Source: Lewinellaceae bacterium (GTDB lineage Bacteria > Bacteroidota > Bacteroidia > Chitinophagales > Saprospiraceae). Taken from it: a stretch of DNA of 64,000 bases. A program made the position numbers and the translations under genes. Every line of letters begins with the position of its first letter. The stretch's first letter is position 1. Under the pieces are notes generated by a model, which did not search any database, was not told the DNA's origin, and saw nothing but the letters and a program-made list of their open reading frames with translations. Positions 16,238-25,150 of this stretch are shown here, piece by piece. The stretch covers positions 664,158 to 728,157 of the forward strand of contig JACJXZ010000004.1 of the NCBI GenBank assembly GCA_020636375.1, given 5' to 3'.

Positions 16238-16930
16238 TCACCGAAATTTCACCCCTACCCGGACCCCCACCGAGTAGAGGTTCCGGTTGATGTCTGCTTC
16301 CACGAGCAGGGCCCGGAGCCAGAACTGGAAGGCCGGCTGGAGGACAAGCGAGAAGCGGTCGCTGAACTGGTGTTCCCAGCCCATGCCGGTGAGGAAGCTG
16401 TAGCTGATGTCCGCAAAGTCCTCCTTGTCCGCCTTTTCGGTGTTGGAGGATTGGGTGTCGCCGGTGTAGTAGATGGTCCGGGTGGAATTGCTCAGGTTGT
16501 AGGCCAGGGCCAGGCCGACCATGAAGAAGAAGTCGTTTTTGTTGTCGAGCTCATGGAAGAACTGCAGTTCGGCCGGCGCCTCGATAAACCGGTTCTGGTA
16601 GGCGATGCGTTTTTCCGTAGCGCCCGGCGGCGGCGTGTCGGCGGCGGAGAGGGGCGTCCGGATGGTCTGGTATCCGGTGTCCATGAAGCGCAGGCCGGTT
16701 TGGAAGCCGGCGCGCTGGCCTTTCCACTGGGCGAACAGGCCGGCGGTGTAGGAGAAGCGGCCGGTTTCCAGTTCTTCCAGTTCGCGGGTCAGCTGGACGG
16801 GAACGGAGGTTTGGGTGATCAGGCGGCGGTGGGAGTAGTTGGGGTAAACTTCCAGGCCCCAACCGAACTCTGCCTGAGAAAAGACAGCGGTGGCGAGGCA
16901 CAGCAATATAGCGGTCAAAGAGAACTTCAT
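16238..16930 (-). CDS. Outer-membrane beta-barrel protein (PorT-like)
   Basis: The 230-residue protein begins with a signal peptide (MKFSLTAILLCLATAVFSQ). It has alternating amphipathic strands typical of small eight-stranded barrels (FGWGLEVYPNYSHRRL, FFFMVGLALAYNLSN) and ends in an aromatic/basic strand (SVGVRVGVKFR). The frame opens seven codons earlier, but the ATG at 16928-16930 gives a clean signal peptide. A structural or sensory outer-membrane role is likely; no specific function can be assigned. It is in the same direction as the patatin gene upstream, with an 81-bp gap. Confidence 0.75.
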   Translation of the reverse strand: MKFSLTAILLCLATAVFSQAEFGWGLEVYPNYSHRRLITQTSVPVQLTRELEELETGRFSYTAGLFAQWKGQRAGFQTGLRFMDTGYQTIRTPLSAADTPPPGATEKRIAYQNRFIEAPAELQFFHELDNKNDFFFMVGLALAYNLSNSTRTIYYTGDTQSSNTEKADKEDFADISYSFLTGMGWEHQFSDRFSLVLQPAFQFWLRALLVEADINRNLYSVGVRVGVKFR

Positions 16931-17011
16931 CCTGTCGGTTTTAAAAAGCATGCTTGCTCCATTGCAACAACATTAATGGATCAACCAGGAATTCTATTGC
17001 CCGGGCAGCCC

Positions 17012-19018
17012 TTATTTTTTCCTTTTTCCGGAAGAGGACAGCAGTCCTCTCATCCTGAATTCCAGCAGGATGGTGCGGATGGCGGTTTTGGTGAGGTAGG
17101 CGGCGGCTTTGTCAGCCAGCACCCCGTTCCAGAGTTTTTTTCCGATGTCGGTAAGCACCTGGCTGACGAATGCCTGGAAGGCGGATTGTTTGAAGTGTTT
17201 TTCCATCAGGGAGTCCACTTCGGCTGCGATGCGGTGGCGTTCTTCGGTGGCTTCGGGTTTGGCTGCTGGTTTGGATTCTCCGTTGTCCGGTTCGTGAGCG
17301 GCCAGGTTGAGCAAGACGGTTTTCAGCCGGTGGTGGATCATGTCTTTGAGGGCGAAGATTTCTTCGGCGCCGACCGTAGGTTTTTCCGGGGAAGACAAGG
17401 TATATGCCTCGAACTCGGACGCCTCCTCCTGGTTTTTGTAGCCATCCGGGTAGTAGGTCATATCCGGGACGATGGGGTAGCCGTTGACGTCCGGGCTGTA
17501 GAAGCGTTTGTGGCGTTCGTCTTCGGCATCCCAGCCTTCAAAGACGGCCATTTCCTGGGCCCGTTCGAGGGGGATGCAGAAGTAATTGCGCAGGAAGCTC
17601 TGGCAGTTTTTGCGGCCCAGCTGGAAGTCGTGTTCGCGGAACTCCCGGCTGAAGAAGCCCCCGAAGCCGTCGAGGGAGCCGCAGGCGATGGGGTAGGGGT
17701 CCTTTTCCGGTTCGCCTTTTTCGTTGATGAACCGTCGGGAGGGGAAGATCATGCGCAGGGTGTGGCTGTCGGTCAGGCCCTCAACCAGGTCGCTCTCCTT
17801 GATCATGGCCTGGCCGCGGATGGCGCCGATGACCCTGGGGGCCAGGTCGAGCAGGGTCGGTTTTTTGGCGATGTCCGCTTCCGCTTCCTTTTCGAAATTG
17901 GGGAAGGGGTCGATCATGAGGATGGCGTAGTTCTTTTCTTCCTGGCCCTTGTATTTGGACTCCAGGGCTTTGATGACTTCCCCGAAGGGTTCGTTATTGA
18001 CCGTGCCGCCGTCGACGGCGTAAAAGTTGAAAGGTTTGTCTTCCAGTTCGATGCGGAGCAGCTTGCCGGACAGGTTCTGGTCGAGGTGGCCCTGGGCGTC
18101 CCGCCGGGCGAACATGCGTTTGACCATGCCTTCCAGGTATCCCTTGGAGATGTTGCGGATGTGGCGGGGGGCCAGCCCCAGCGGGAAGGCGCCGGTGGCG
18201 ATGGCGGCGTCGATCAGCGCCAGGCGGTGGAGGGATTCGTTGGGGTCGAAGGGGAGCGGCCCTTCGGGGTCCGCCGGGGCGTCGTCGTGCTGGATCCGGA
18301 AATGGGCGACGCCCTTGTGCAGGCTCATCTTGTGGGCTGGCTTGGGCGGTTCGCCCAGCGCCTTTTTCTGTTCTTCGTAGAAGTTGACCGCCAGCGGGAT
18401 GCCCCGCAGGCTGGTGATGGTGAGGATGACTTCCAGGTTGGCCGATATGTAATCGGGCAGAACCGGCTGCACCCGCCGGAGGTTCATTGCCCGTTCTGCT
18501 ATTTTTTCGATCGCACCGGAATTGAGGATTGAGGTCACGCCCTGGCCCCCGGCTATGTCTTCGGTATTCAGCATTTGATGAAGGGTGGGGATGCCATTTT
18601 CCAGGTCGTCGTTGAGGTTGACCCAGGAATCATAAAGTTTGTTGCCTTCTTTATTGGGATTTTCTACTTCGTTGATGGGGCGGATGCCTTCGAAGAGGGA
18701 AAGTGCGGTGATGGCGGCGGTCATGCCTCCGGCCGAAGATCCGCCGATCACGTCGATGATGACGTCGTGCATCGGCACCGAATAATCGTATTGCTTTTTT
18801 AATTCCCTGGCCTTTTCCGGGTCGGTCTCCAGTTTGATCTTCTTTTCAATGGTTTTGTTCTTTTCCTTTTCCTTTTCCCAGCGGGAAAGGGATTCGAGCA
18901 GGTAGTCGATAACGCCGGCCGTGTAGGCGCCGGCCGAGACGGCGCCGGCCATGGCTATGCCGATCCGGAATACTTTGGGGCTGTCCTTCTCCTGGGTTGC
19001 TTCTTGTTTGTCCGCCAT
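17012..19018 (-). CDS. Patatin-like phospholipase
   Basis: This 668-residue lipid acyl hydrolase uses a Ser-Asp dyad. The oxyanion glycines lie in AMAGAVSAGAYTAGV near the N terminus, the nucleophile is S95 in GGSSAGG, and the aspartate is D336 in VDGGTVNN. The long C-terminal region (from about residue 350) is typical of the large patatin-related proteins of Bacteroidota and Actinobacteria. It contains SDLVEGLTDSHTLRMIFPSR and a helical tail. No signal peptide is visible, so it is probably cytoplasmic or membrane-associated. The substrate may be phospholipid or storage lipid. Transcription starts divergently from the small membrane peptide gene. Confidence 0.9.
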   Translation of the reverse strand: MADKQEATQEKDSPKVFRIGIAMAGAVSAGAYTAGVIDYLLESLSRWEKEKEKNKTIEKKIKLETDPEKARELKKQYDYSVPMHDVIIDVIGGSSAGGMTAAITALSLFEGIRPINEVENPNKEGNKLYDSWVNLNDDLENGIPTLHQMLNTEDIAGGQGVTSILNSGAIEKIAERAMNLRRVQPVLPDYISANLEVILTITSLRGIPLAVNFYEEQKKALGEPPKPAHKMSLHKGVAHFRIQHDDAPADPEGPLPFDPNESLHRLALIDAAIATGAFPLGLAPRHIRNISKGYLEGMVKRMFARRDAQGHLDQNLSGKLLRIELEDKPFNFYAVDGGTVNNEPFGEVIKALESKYKGQEEKNYAILMIDPFPNFEKEAEADIAKKPTLLDLAPRVIGAIRGQAMIKESDLVEGLTDSHTLRMIFPSRRFINEKGEPEKDPYPIACGSLDGFGGFFSREFREHDFQLGRKNCQSFLRNYFCIPLERAQEMAVFEGWDAEDERHKRFYSPDVNGYPIVPDMTYYPDGYKNQEEASEFEAYTLSSPEKPTVGAEEIFALKDMIHHRLKTVLLNLAAHEPDNGESKPAAKPEATEERHRIAAEVDSLMEKHFKQSAFQAFVSQVLTDIGKKLWNGVLADKAAAYLTKTAIRTILLEFRMRGLLSSSGKRKK

Positions 19019-19201
19019 GGGCTTAGTGCTCTTTTTGGTTAACTATCACTGGTAAAACTAGTCATTTTTTTTTTCAGGATAAAAGCCCTGAATTTTTTTG
19101 TGAAAACAGTGGTGACTTTGACGGGGCGAGCCTGTCATAGCTTCATCACCGGCTCAGGTTGGTGGATTGATAAAAAAGTTGATCAAAAAAAAAATCCGGA
19201 T

Positions 19202-19330
19202 ATGGCTACACAACCGCAGAAAATGGACCGCGTTGCTTTTTGGTTCCTCATGGCTATGCTCATCATCGGGCTGCTGATCATTACCGGCCTGGCTATTACG
19301 CCGGTGATCATGCACCTGACGGGGCATTAG
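19202..19330 (+). CDS. 42-residue single-pass membrane peptide
   Basis: I place the start at the ATG at 19202 (MATQPQKMDRVAFWF), because the 34 codons upstream in the frame look like non-coding sequence. One hydrophobic helix follows (LMAMLIIGLLIITGLAI), with a short basic N-terminal side and the tail HLTGH. No family is recognisable. A good intrinsic terminator follows at 19404, which supports the idea of a real short transcript. It is divergent from the patatin gene, with a 183-bp gap rich in T and A runs. Confidence 0.55.
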   Translation: MATQPQKMDRVAFWFLMAMLIIGLLIITGLAITPVIMHLTGH

Positions 19331-19403
19331 GAATAGGAGAGAGGGGGTACCTTTCGGCTTCGCTCAAGGTAAAAAATTGCAAGCTACTTGAATTTATATT
19401 GGC

Positions 19404-19440
19404 AAGCCGCTATTCTTCATTGGATAGCGGCTTCTTTATT
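19404..19440 (+). terminator. Rho-independent terminator
   Basis: The stem AAGCCGCTAT / ATAGCGGCTT (19404-19433) has a loop of about ten bases and is followed by CTTTATT on the plus strand. It lies 74 bp after the membrane peptide gene. Confidence 0.75.
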
Positions 19441-19487
19441 GCCATGCCACACCCGGGATGCGGAAGTTGGTAAGGCCCGGGAAGATT

Positions 19488-20367
19488 TCACCCTTCCCCT
19501 TTCGGCTGCCCCAGGTTCTGTTTCACGTAATTGACGATCCGCCGGGCGGTCTTGCGCCGGATTTCCCGCTCCAGCTCCCGGTTGATTTCCCGCAGGAAGT
19601 CGTACTGGAATTTGAGGGAGAGGCTGTCTTTGCGGATTTCCACGATCCGGAGGTTGTAGCTTCCTCTTTCGATGTGGATCTCGTAGTCGGAAATGGCGTG
19701 GATGAGGTCGGCTTCCAGTTCCTCCACTGTTTTGATGTTCTGGATCAGCACCTCGAACTCAATGTTCACTTTTTTGATCTCCCGTTTGGTGTAGTTGACG
19801 ATCTCGCTGGAGAAGAACTTGGCGTTGGGGATGAAGATGACGTCGTCGTCTTCGTTGAGCAGGGCGATCTTGGTAAAATTAATATCGATGACTTTTTCCT
19901 TCTGATCCCCGATCCGGATGTAATCATCGATGGTACCTCCCCGGAAAAGCTGATGATGATGCCGCTGATGATCTCGGCGATATATTCCTGGAAATGATAG
20001 CGATGGCGGCGGCGACGATGCTGAGGGTGGTGAACAGGGTTTTGAAATCGATACCCCAGTATCCTAAAATGGTCATCATGGCGGCGCCCACCAGGATCAG
20101 GTAGTAGATGTTGTTCAGCCCGATGATGACGTTGTCGGCCTTTTGCTTACCGGTGATATTTTTTCCCGGCGCCGGTAGAGCCATACCAGGTAGGGTGGAC
20201 ACCAGCACGTACCGTGAGGGCGAAAATGACGAAGCTGATGGTGATGTCTGCCTGTTGCTGGTAAGCGCCGAACCGGGGAACAGTTCGTAGTGCCGTACCA
20301 GGAGCAGCAGGGAGAGCACTACCACCTTGAGCAGGAAGAACAGTATTTTGAGGTTTCTGGTTTGCAT
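19488..20367 (-). pseudogene. MscS-family mechanosensitive channel, broken by several frameshifts
   Basis: Read across frames, the product is a small-conductance mechanosensitive channel of about 290 residues. It has N-terminal membrane helices (LKILFFLLKVVVLSLLLLV), the pore-lining helix region (TLFTTLSIVAAAIAIISRN), the beta domain (DDYIRIGDQKEKVIDINFT) and a C-terminal cytoplasmic domain ending QNLGQPKGEG. At least three single- or double-base indels change the frame, near 20275, 20209 (a GTACC string) and 19930 (a GGTACC string). Each frame segment keeps family-like sequence with no accumulation of stops. This favours consensus error over genuine decay, but the sequence as given cannot make the whole protein. 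Confidence 0.75.
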
Positions 20368-20403
20368 GAGGGAAATGCCTTTGAGCCTGCGTGGAAAAAA
20401 TAA

Positions 20404-20434
20404 CGGGCAAGCCCAATCGCATTGGGCTTGCCCG
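20404..20434 (-). terminator. Strong intrinsic terminator after the ATP-grasp gene
   Basis: CGGGCAAGCCCAAT pairs perfectly with ATTGGGCTTGCCCG over 14 bp with a 3-nt loop. On the minus strand it is followed by TTATTTTTT. It lies just after the ATP-grasp stop codon at 20455. Confidence 0.88.
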
Positions 20435-20454
20435 CCAAAGTAAGCGTTTCCCGC

Positions 20455-21487
20455 TTAAGAAACCAAGGCGGAGCGCCGGAGATTTTCCCCTACCCGCATG
20501 TAGGAGGATACCAGCAGGTCGGTGGCGCGCCGGACGAGGGGTTCGCCGGCGAGTTCCTCCAGGGGTTTGATGCCGCCGATGCTCAGGGTGTTGACCTCTG
20601 ACAGGGCGCGCCTTAGCCATCGTCATCCACCAGGGTATCCATGCCAAACATGGCGATGCCTTTGGGCAGGAGGGCTTTTACCATCTGCCGGGCCATCCGC
20701 AGCTCCCGGGCGTCGGTAGTAGGCGCGCGCTGCCTGGTACCTGGGCGGCATTGCACAGCCAGGACCCCCGGGGCGGCAGGCGCAGGACGGCGCCCAGCAC
20801 CTCCCCATTGACCACGATGATGCGCTTGTCGCCCTGGCGGACGTTCCGGAGGAATTTCATGCCCAGGTATCCGCCCTGCCGGAATTGCTCTTCGAGGACG
20901 GGAAGATAGTCTTCAAAAGTGATCTTCCGGCGGTTTTCGTAAATAGCCCCGTCGGCAACTTTGACCACCCCGCGCCGCCGTAGTTCTCCAGGGGCTTCAG
21001 CACGATGGGAAACCGCTCCTGGAAATTCCAGATGTCGTCGACGGTTTGGCAGAGCTGCATGGGCGGGCAAATCTCCGGGAATTGGGTGAGGAAAGCTTTG
21101 TTGCTGGTTTCTTCGATCCCCGAGGTAGGTTGAAAATGCGCTCTTCGTCGGTTTCGCGGGCGAGGAAATCGAAGAACCCATCCGGGATGGGGCGGGGCAG
21201 CCGCAGCCATACCCAGTCGTAGTCGCGCAGATGAGCCGGCACGGTTTCCTGCATGAAGCGGTAGGCGGCGTCCTTGTAGTCCATGTCCCCATCCAGGCCC
21301 ATGCCCGCAGAGGAATATTCTGAAAACCGTAGAAGAAAGCATCGTTGGCCGGGTTGCCCCGGCTGGCAATGTGGACGGCGCTGACTTCGGGATGGCGGCG
21401 CAGCTCGCTGCACAAGGCATACAGGGAGTTGTCGCTATTGTGGCGGTTGTGGTCTGTCAGTACCAGTATGCTGGTCGATCTTTTCAT
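20455..21487 (-). pseudogene. Glutathione synthetase-like ATP-grasp ligase, broken by frameshifts
   Basis: Joined across frames, the product is about 340 residues of a GshB-like ATP-grasp enzyme that would form an amide or peptide bond using ATP. Family features are the N-terminal MKRSTSILVLTDHNRH, the ATP-binding segment PIVLKPLENYGGAG, KRIIVVNGEVLGAVLR, and near the C terminus GMDTLVDDDG followed by SEVNTLSIGG, the metal and glycine-loop region. Frame breaks lie near 21300, 21120, 20975, 20748 (GGTACC), 20715 and 20620. A terminator follows. Whether the peptide product is glutathione or another dipeptide is not decidable. Intact codons between the breaks suggest a functional gene with sequence errors. 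Confidence 0.75.
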
Positions 21488-21506
21488 ATTGTGATGGTGC
21501 TGTTTT

Positions 21507-21555
21507 TATACTGGTACCGCGCCTGGCTTTGCAAAACCAGGCGTGCGTCAGTATA
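21507..21555. repeat. Inverted repeat between the ATP-grasp and sigma factor genes
   Basis: TATACTG...GCGCCTGG at 21507-21526 faces CCAGGCGTGCGTCAGTATA at 21537-21555. The arms match at both ends but disagree in the middle, where the left arm contains GGTACC. It may act as a transcript 3' hairpin for the minus-strand sigma factor gene. The mismatch at GGTACC fits the error pattern seen elsewhere in this stretch. Confidence 0.55.
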
Positions 21556-21583
21556 GGTGGGTGATAGCCAACATCAGATATCA

Positions 21584-22161
21584 TTAACTGGCGATCCGGT
21601 TTCTCTGATAGAGCGCCAGCATCCGGTGGCGGGCGCGGTACCAGGCGCATTTTCACGGCGCTTTCGGAAATGCCCCACAGCTGAGTCAGTTCCTGGATGG
21701 AGCGCCCTTCGCAGTACTTACCAGCAGGATGGTGCGGGCTTCCGGCGACAGTTCCTGCATCAGCAGGGTGATCCGGTTGATGGCGTCCTCCTGTGCCAGG
21801 GCTGAATCGAGGTCAAACTCTATGTCTGCCAGTTGCAACGGTACCGTCTGCAGGTACCGTATGGCGGCGCTGTTTATCCTTGGACCGGTCGATGCAGCGG
21901 TTGTGGGCGATGCGGAAAAGCCAGGAAGCGAACAGTGCCGGGGACTTCAGGTGCTGGATCTTCTCGGCGGTACTTTGGCAAAGGTATCCTGCGTGAGGTC
22001 GGCGGTATCTTCGGCGTTGTGAACGATGGTATAACAGTAGTGGTGCAGCCTGGAATAGTGCCGCTGGTAGAGCTCGCCGAAAGTACCAGGCTGTCGCCTT
22101 CGGACTGAAACCGGATGGCGAGTTGCTCATCCGTCATGTTTTTCAGCAATTCTTTGCGCAT
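21584..22161 (-). pseudogene. ECF-type RNA polymerase sigma factor, broken by frameshifts
   Basis: Across frames the product is about 190 residues. Region 2 includes MTDEQLAIRFQSEGDS and ASWLFRIAHNRCIDRSKD (the -10 recognition helix). Region 4 includes SPEARTILL, YCEGRSIQELTQLWGISESAVKMRL and RARHRML. It is an alternative sigma factor without an associated membrane anti-sigma gene in view. Frame breaks occur near 22085, 21965, 21850-21840 (two GGTACC strings), 21718 and 21638 (GGTACC where GGTGCG would restore LVRAR). It is divergent from the membrane cytochrome gene across a 616-bp gap. Confidence 0.78.
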
Positions 22162-22777
22162 GCTACTTGATTTATAGATGACTCAACTTGAAACGGTGAA
22201 ACCACAAGCAGCTTCAAAGCTTACCACCAACTGGCTCGCGCTTCCGGGAAACCGGTATTTTTTGCCGCGCGAACCTAAGCCTTTAAGCCTCTGTTTTTAA
22301 GGTTTTAGCTGGGCTATGCCAAAGACACAAAATAAGACAAAGGTATTATTGCACGAGTGGAAGGCAGGCAAAAACAGTGTCAAAGAAAAACGTTTTATTT
22401 TCGGCTAAGGGATTTGCGTAGTACTGCGAGAATTGCGTAGGGGAGTTCCTGGGTCGCTAATAACCCGTAATTTCAGGAGGCAACAAGAGCGGAACGTGTC
22501 AGAATCCGGGGCTTGTTGTTCGTTGTGGTTGCTTGTTGTCCGGTACGGGAGGCTCCCCAAACCAACAACAGACAACAGACAACAGATCAGCAGTATAATT
22601 ACCATTGAGCGCTATATTATTTCCGCTACCGGAGGTTTTGCCATTTATCGTAAAATCAATACTTTTGGCTTTTAAGCATTCCGCCAATTTTTAAAAGGTA
22701 AGGTAAGCGTTTTTAAGGTTTTGCCCGGGCAGCAGTTTTTTACCGCAAATGCGCCTGTTTAAAACTGTGTTCAGATT
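22162..22777. other. Long divergent intergenic region
   Basis: No gene is supportable in these 616 bases. It should carry promoters for the sigma factor gene (leftward) and the membrane cytochrome gene (rightward), but I see no convincing TTTG / TAnnTTTG pair. Heptamer element 4 lies at 22512-22588. The rest has runs such as TTTTTAAGGTTTT repeated near 22293 and 22714. Confidence 0.5.
22512..22588. repeat. Heptamer-period inverted repeat element 4
   Basis: The left arm (GCTTGTTGTTCGTTGTGGTT onward, to 22539) has TTG-type units at 6-7 nt spacing. The right arm has CAACAACAGACAACAGACAA with CAA at exact 7-nt spacing (22566, 22573, 22580). The loop contains GGTACGGGAGGCTCCCC. Confidence 0.7.
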
Positions 22778-23649
22778 ATGTCTACCCTCGTTCACCGCAT
22801 TTATATTGGTACGCTTACCGCGATTGTCGTTCTGACGGCTCTGTTTCTGGTATACAACGGTGCCTCCTATTATTCCACGGTACCATCGAGGAGCGGTTTT
22901 ATCACCCTGCTCACGACTATTTCAAACCCAGCGGGCCTTTTCGGGCATGGGTTGGGCATTATGGGCACCCTGCTGATCCTCATCGGCGTCACTTCCTATA
23001 TCGCCCGGAAGCGGTACGGCTTCCTTTCCCGCTTCGGGCGCCTGAAGTACTGGCTGGAGTTCCATATTTTCCTGTGCAGCCTCGGTCCGGTGATGATCCT
23101 GTTCCACACAGCCTTCAAGTTCGGCGGAATCGTTTCGATTGCTTTCTGGAGCATGGTGGCGGTGGTAGCCAGCGGGGTGATCGGCAGGTTCATTTACATT
23201 CAGATACCGAGGACGATCGAGGGGCGGTACCTGAGGCCTCAGCGAGGTCAAGGAGATGAAAACCAACCTGGGCGACGTACTGAGAAAAAATTACCATCTG
23301 GAGGAAGCCAGCCTGTCCGCCATAACCGCGTCCGCCCGGACAGCAGCCGGCACCGGAGGAGGCAACCTGCTGGTGGCGGCATGGTACCGCCAATATTTTG
23401 TACCGGAAAACGATCCGCCGCAAAAAAGAACTCCGGCAAAATAACCTTCCGCCAAAAGATGTTCGGGAAGTAACCCGGCTGGTGCGGAATGAGATTTCCC
23501 TCAACAACCGCATCGGGCGGCTGCAGGCCATGCAAAAATTGTTCAGATACTGGCACGTAGCCCACCTGCCGTTTGCGATCATCATGCTGGTCATCGTCTT
23601 GCTCCATGTGGGCATCACCCTGGCCTTTGGGTATAAATGGGTTTTTTGA
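22778..23649 (+). pseudogene. Membrane b-type (probably di-heme) cytochrome, broken by frameshifts
   Basis: Joined across frames, the product is about 285 residues with four or five membrane helices. Histidines are placed as in di-heme membrane cytochromes: GHGLGIMG, a pair in EFHIFLCSLGPVMILFHTAF, and another group in YWHVAHLPFAIIM followed by LLHVGITLAFGYKW. I infer two b hemes spanning the membrane; the exact family name is not known to me. The gene leads the electron-transfer cluster, 163 bp upstream of the Fe-S flavoprotein gene, and could exchange electrons with quinone. Breaks lie near 23240 (GAGGCCTC for GAGCCTC) and near 23385 and 23400, both at GTACC strings. Confidence 0.65.
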
Positions 23650-23679
23650 AAAGGCGGACACTCCATTGTACATGACCGC

Positions 23680-23726
23680 TTTAGCCACAAAGACACCAAG
23701 CCTCCAAGACCCACAAAGGTTTAGCC
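23680..23726. repeat. Short repetitive spacer (TTTAGCC...CCACAAAG units)
   Basis: TTTAGCC at 23680 and 23720 flank CCACAAAGACACCAAG and CCCACAAAGG. This resembles the ACCACAAAGACACCAAG-type intergenic repeats found in many environmental genomes. No function is evident. Confidence 0.45.
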
Positions 23727-23811
23727 AGCCGGACAGACTTAGCGGCAGGAAAAAAGCGTCATATACAGTAGGATGAAGCCATCATGCGTCACGCTAAACA
23801 ATACCGACGTT

Positions 23812-25131
23812 ATGTTACTGGAACAAGTCATCATCTATGCCATCGTCTTTCTGGTTTGCGCCGGGATCATCCTCATTTACATGCGCAAGCTGAAGAAGGC
23901 GTCGCAAAAAAGTGGAAGCGAAGATCGAAACGGCTAAACAGGAAGGTATGCACGAGCCGGTTTCGCTCCACCCCGTCATCGACCTGGCACCTGCATCAAG
24001 AGCGGCGCCTGCGTGGCTGCATGCCCGGAGAAGGACATCCTGGGCATCCTCAACGGCGGCGGCACCCTGATCAACGCCTCCAACTGCGTACCACGGCGCC
24101 TGCTTCCACGCCTGCCCGGTGGAAGTATCTCTCCTGGTCATCGGAACCGAAAAAGGGGCGTCGACCTGCCGCACGTCAGCGAAAGCTATGAGACCAACGT
24201 GCCGGGCATCTACATCGCCGGCGGGCTCGGCGGCATGTACCTGATCAGGAACAGCGTGGAACAGGGTATGATGGCGGTCGAAAACCTGGTCCGGTCGGGC
24301 ATCGCCAAAGACAATTCCACCTACGACCTCATCATCGTGGGTGCCGTACCGGCGGGCATCTCCGCAACCCTGGTACCGCCAAAAGCACGGGTTGAACTTC
24401 CTGACCCTGGAGCAGGACACCCTGGGCGGCACCGTTTTCACTTTCCCCGCGCCAAGGTGGTGATGACTTCGCCCATGGACCTGCGCTGTACGGCAAGGTC
24501 AAACTGCGCGATACCAGCAAAAGGGAATTGCTGGACCTGTGGAACGACGCCCTGTCGAAAAACGAGATCACCATCCGGGAAAAAACCAAGGTGGAAGAAA
24601 TCCTGCCCGAAAACTACCATTTCGGGTAACCACCCTGCAGGGAGACGTCCTGAAAACCAAACACGTGCTGCTGGTACCATCGGTAGGCGCGGCACGCCCG
24701 CAAGCTGGGCGTGCCCGGCGAGATGTCCGAAAAAGTGGTATACCGCCTGCTGGAGCCGGAAAATATCCACAAAAAAGGCTCTCGTGGTGGGCGGAGGTGA
24801 TTCTTACCATCGAATCGGGCCTGCTGCTGGCAGAGCAGAACAAGGTAGTGCTGTCGTACCGCAGCGACAAATTCAGCCGCCTCAAGCCCAAAACCGGGAG
24901 AAAATCCAGGAAGCGATCGACCAGCAACTCCTGGAAGTGATGTACAAAACCAACGTTTCCCGGATTGAGGAGGACAAAGTTACCCTCACCCACCGATAAG
25001 GAAGGGAGGAGATCGCCCTGGAGAACGACCCGGTGTACATCTTTGCCGGGGGAATTGCCAACGCAGTTTCTCCAGAAAGCGGGGTGGAGATTACGAAGCG
25101 GTTTGGGTATACGATGAAGAAATATAGGTGA
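23812..25131 (+). pseudogene. Membrane-anchored Fe-S / FAD oxidoreductase (thioredoxin-reductase-like), broken by frameshifts
   Basis: Reconstructed across frames, the protein has about 440 residues: an N-terminal membrane helix (MLLEQVIIYAIVFLVCAGII), a two-motif ferredoxin domain (CIKSGACVAACP, then a second motif beginning at the cysteine of NASNC), and a two-dinucleotide-binding flavoprotein of the TrxR type (GTEKRGVDLPHV, GELGGMGLIRN-like, TYDLIIVGA, VVGGGDSAIESGLLL-like). It would pass electrons from NAD(P)H through FAD and Fe-S to a membrane partner, plausibly the preceding cytochrome. In both cluster motifs the second cysteine is replaced, by Ser in the first and His in the second. 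Breaks lie near 23911 (A run), 23985, 24089, 24372, 24673-24687 and elsewhere. Several are GTACC where GGCC restores the family sequence. Confidence 0.72.
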
Positions 25132-25150
25132 GGAATACTAAGCAATACTC

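Noticed and set aside
16202..18532. 776-residue plus-strand open frame
   Set aside because: It lies opposite the outer-membrane protein and patatin genes, has the Val/Phe/Gly-rich composition of an antisense shadow, and shows no domain.
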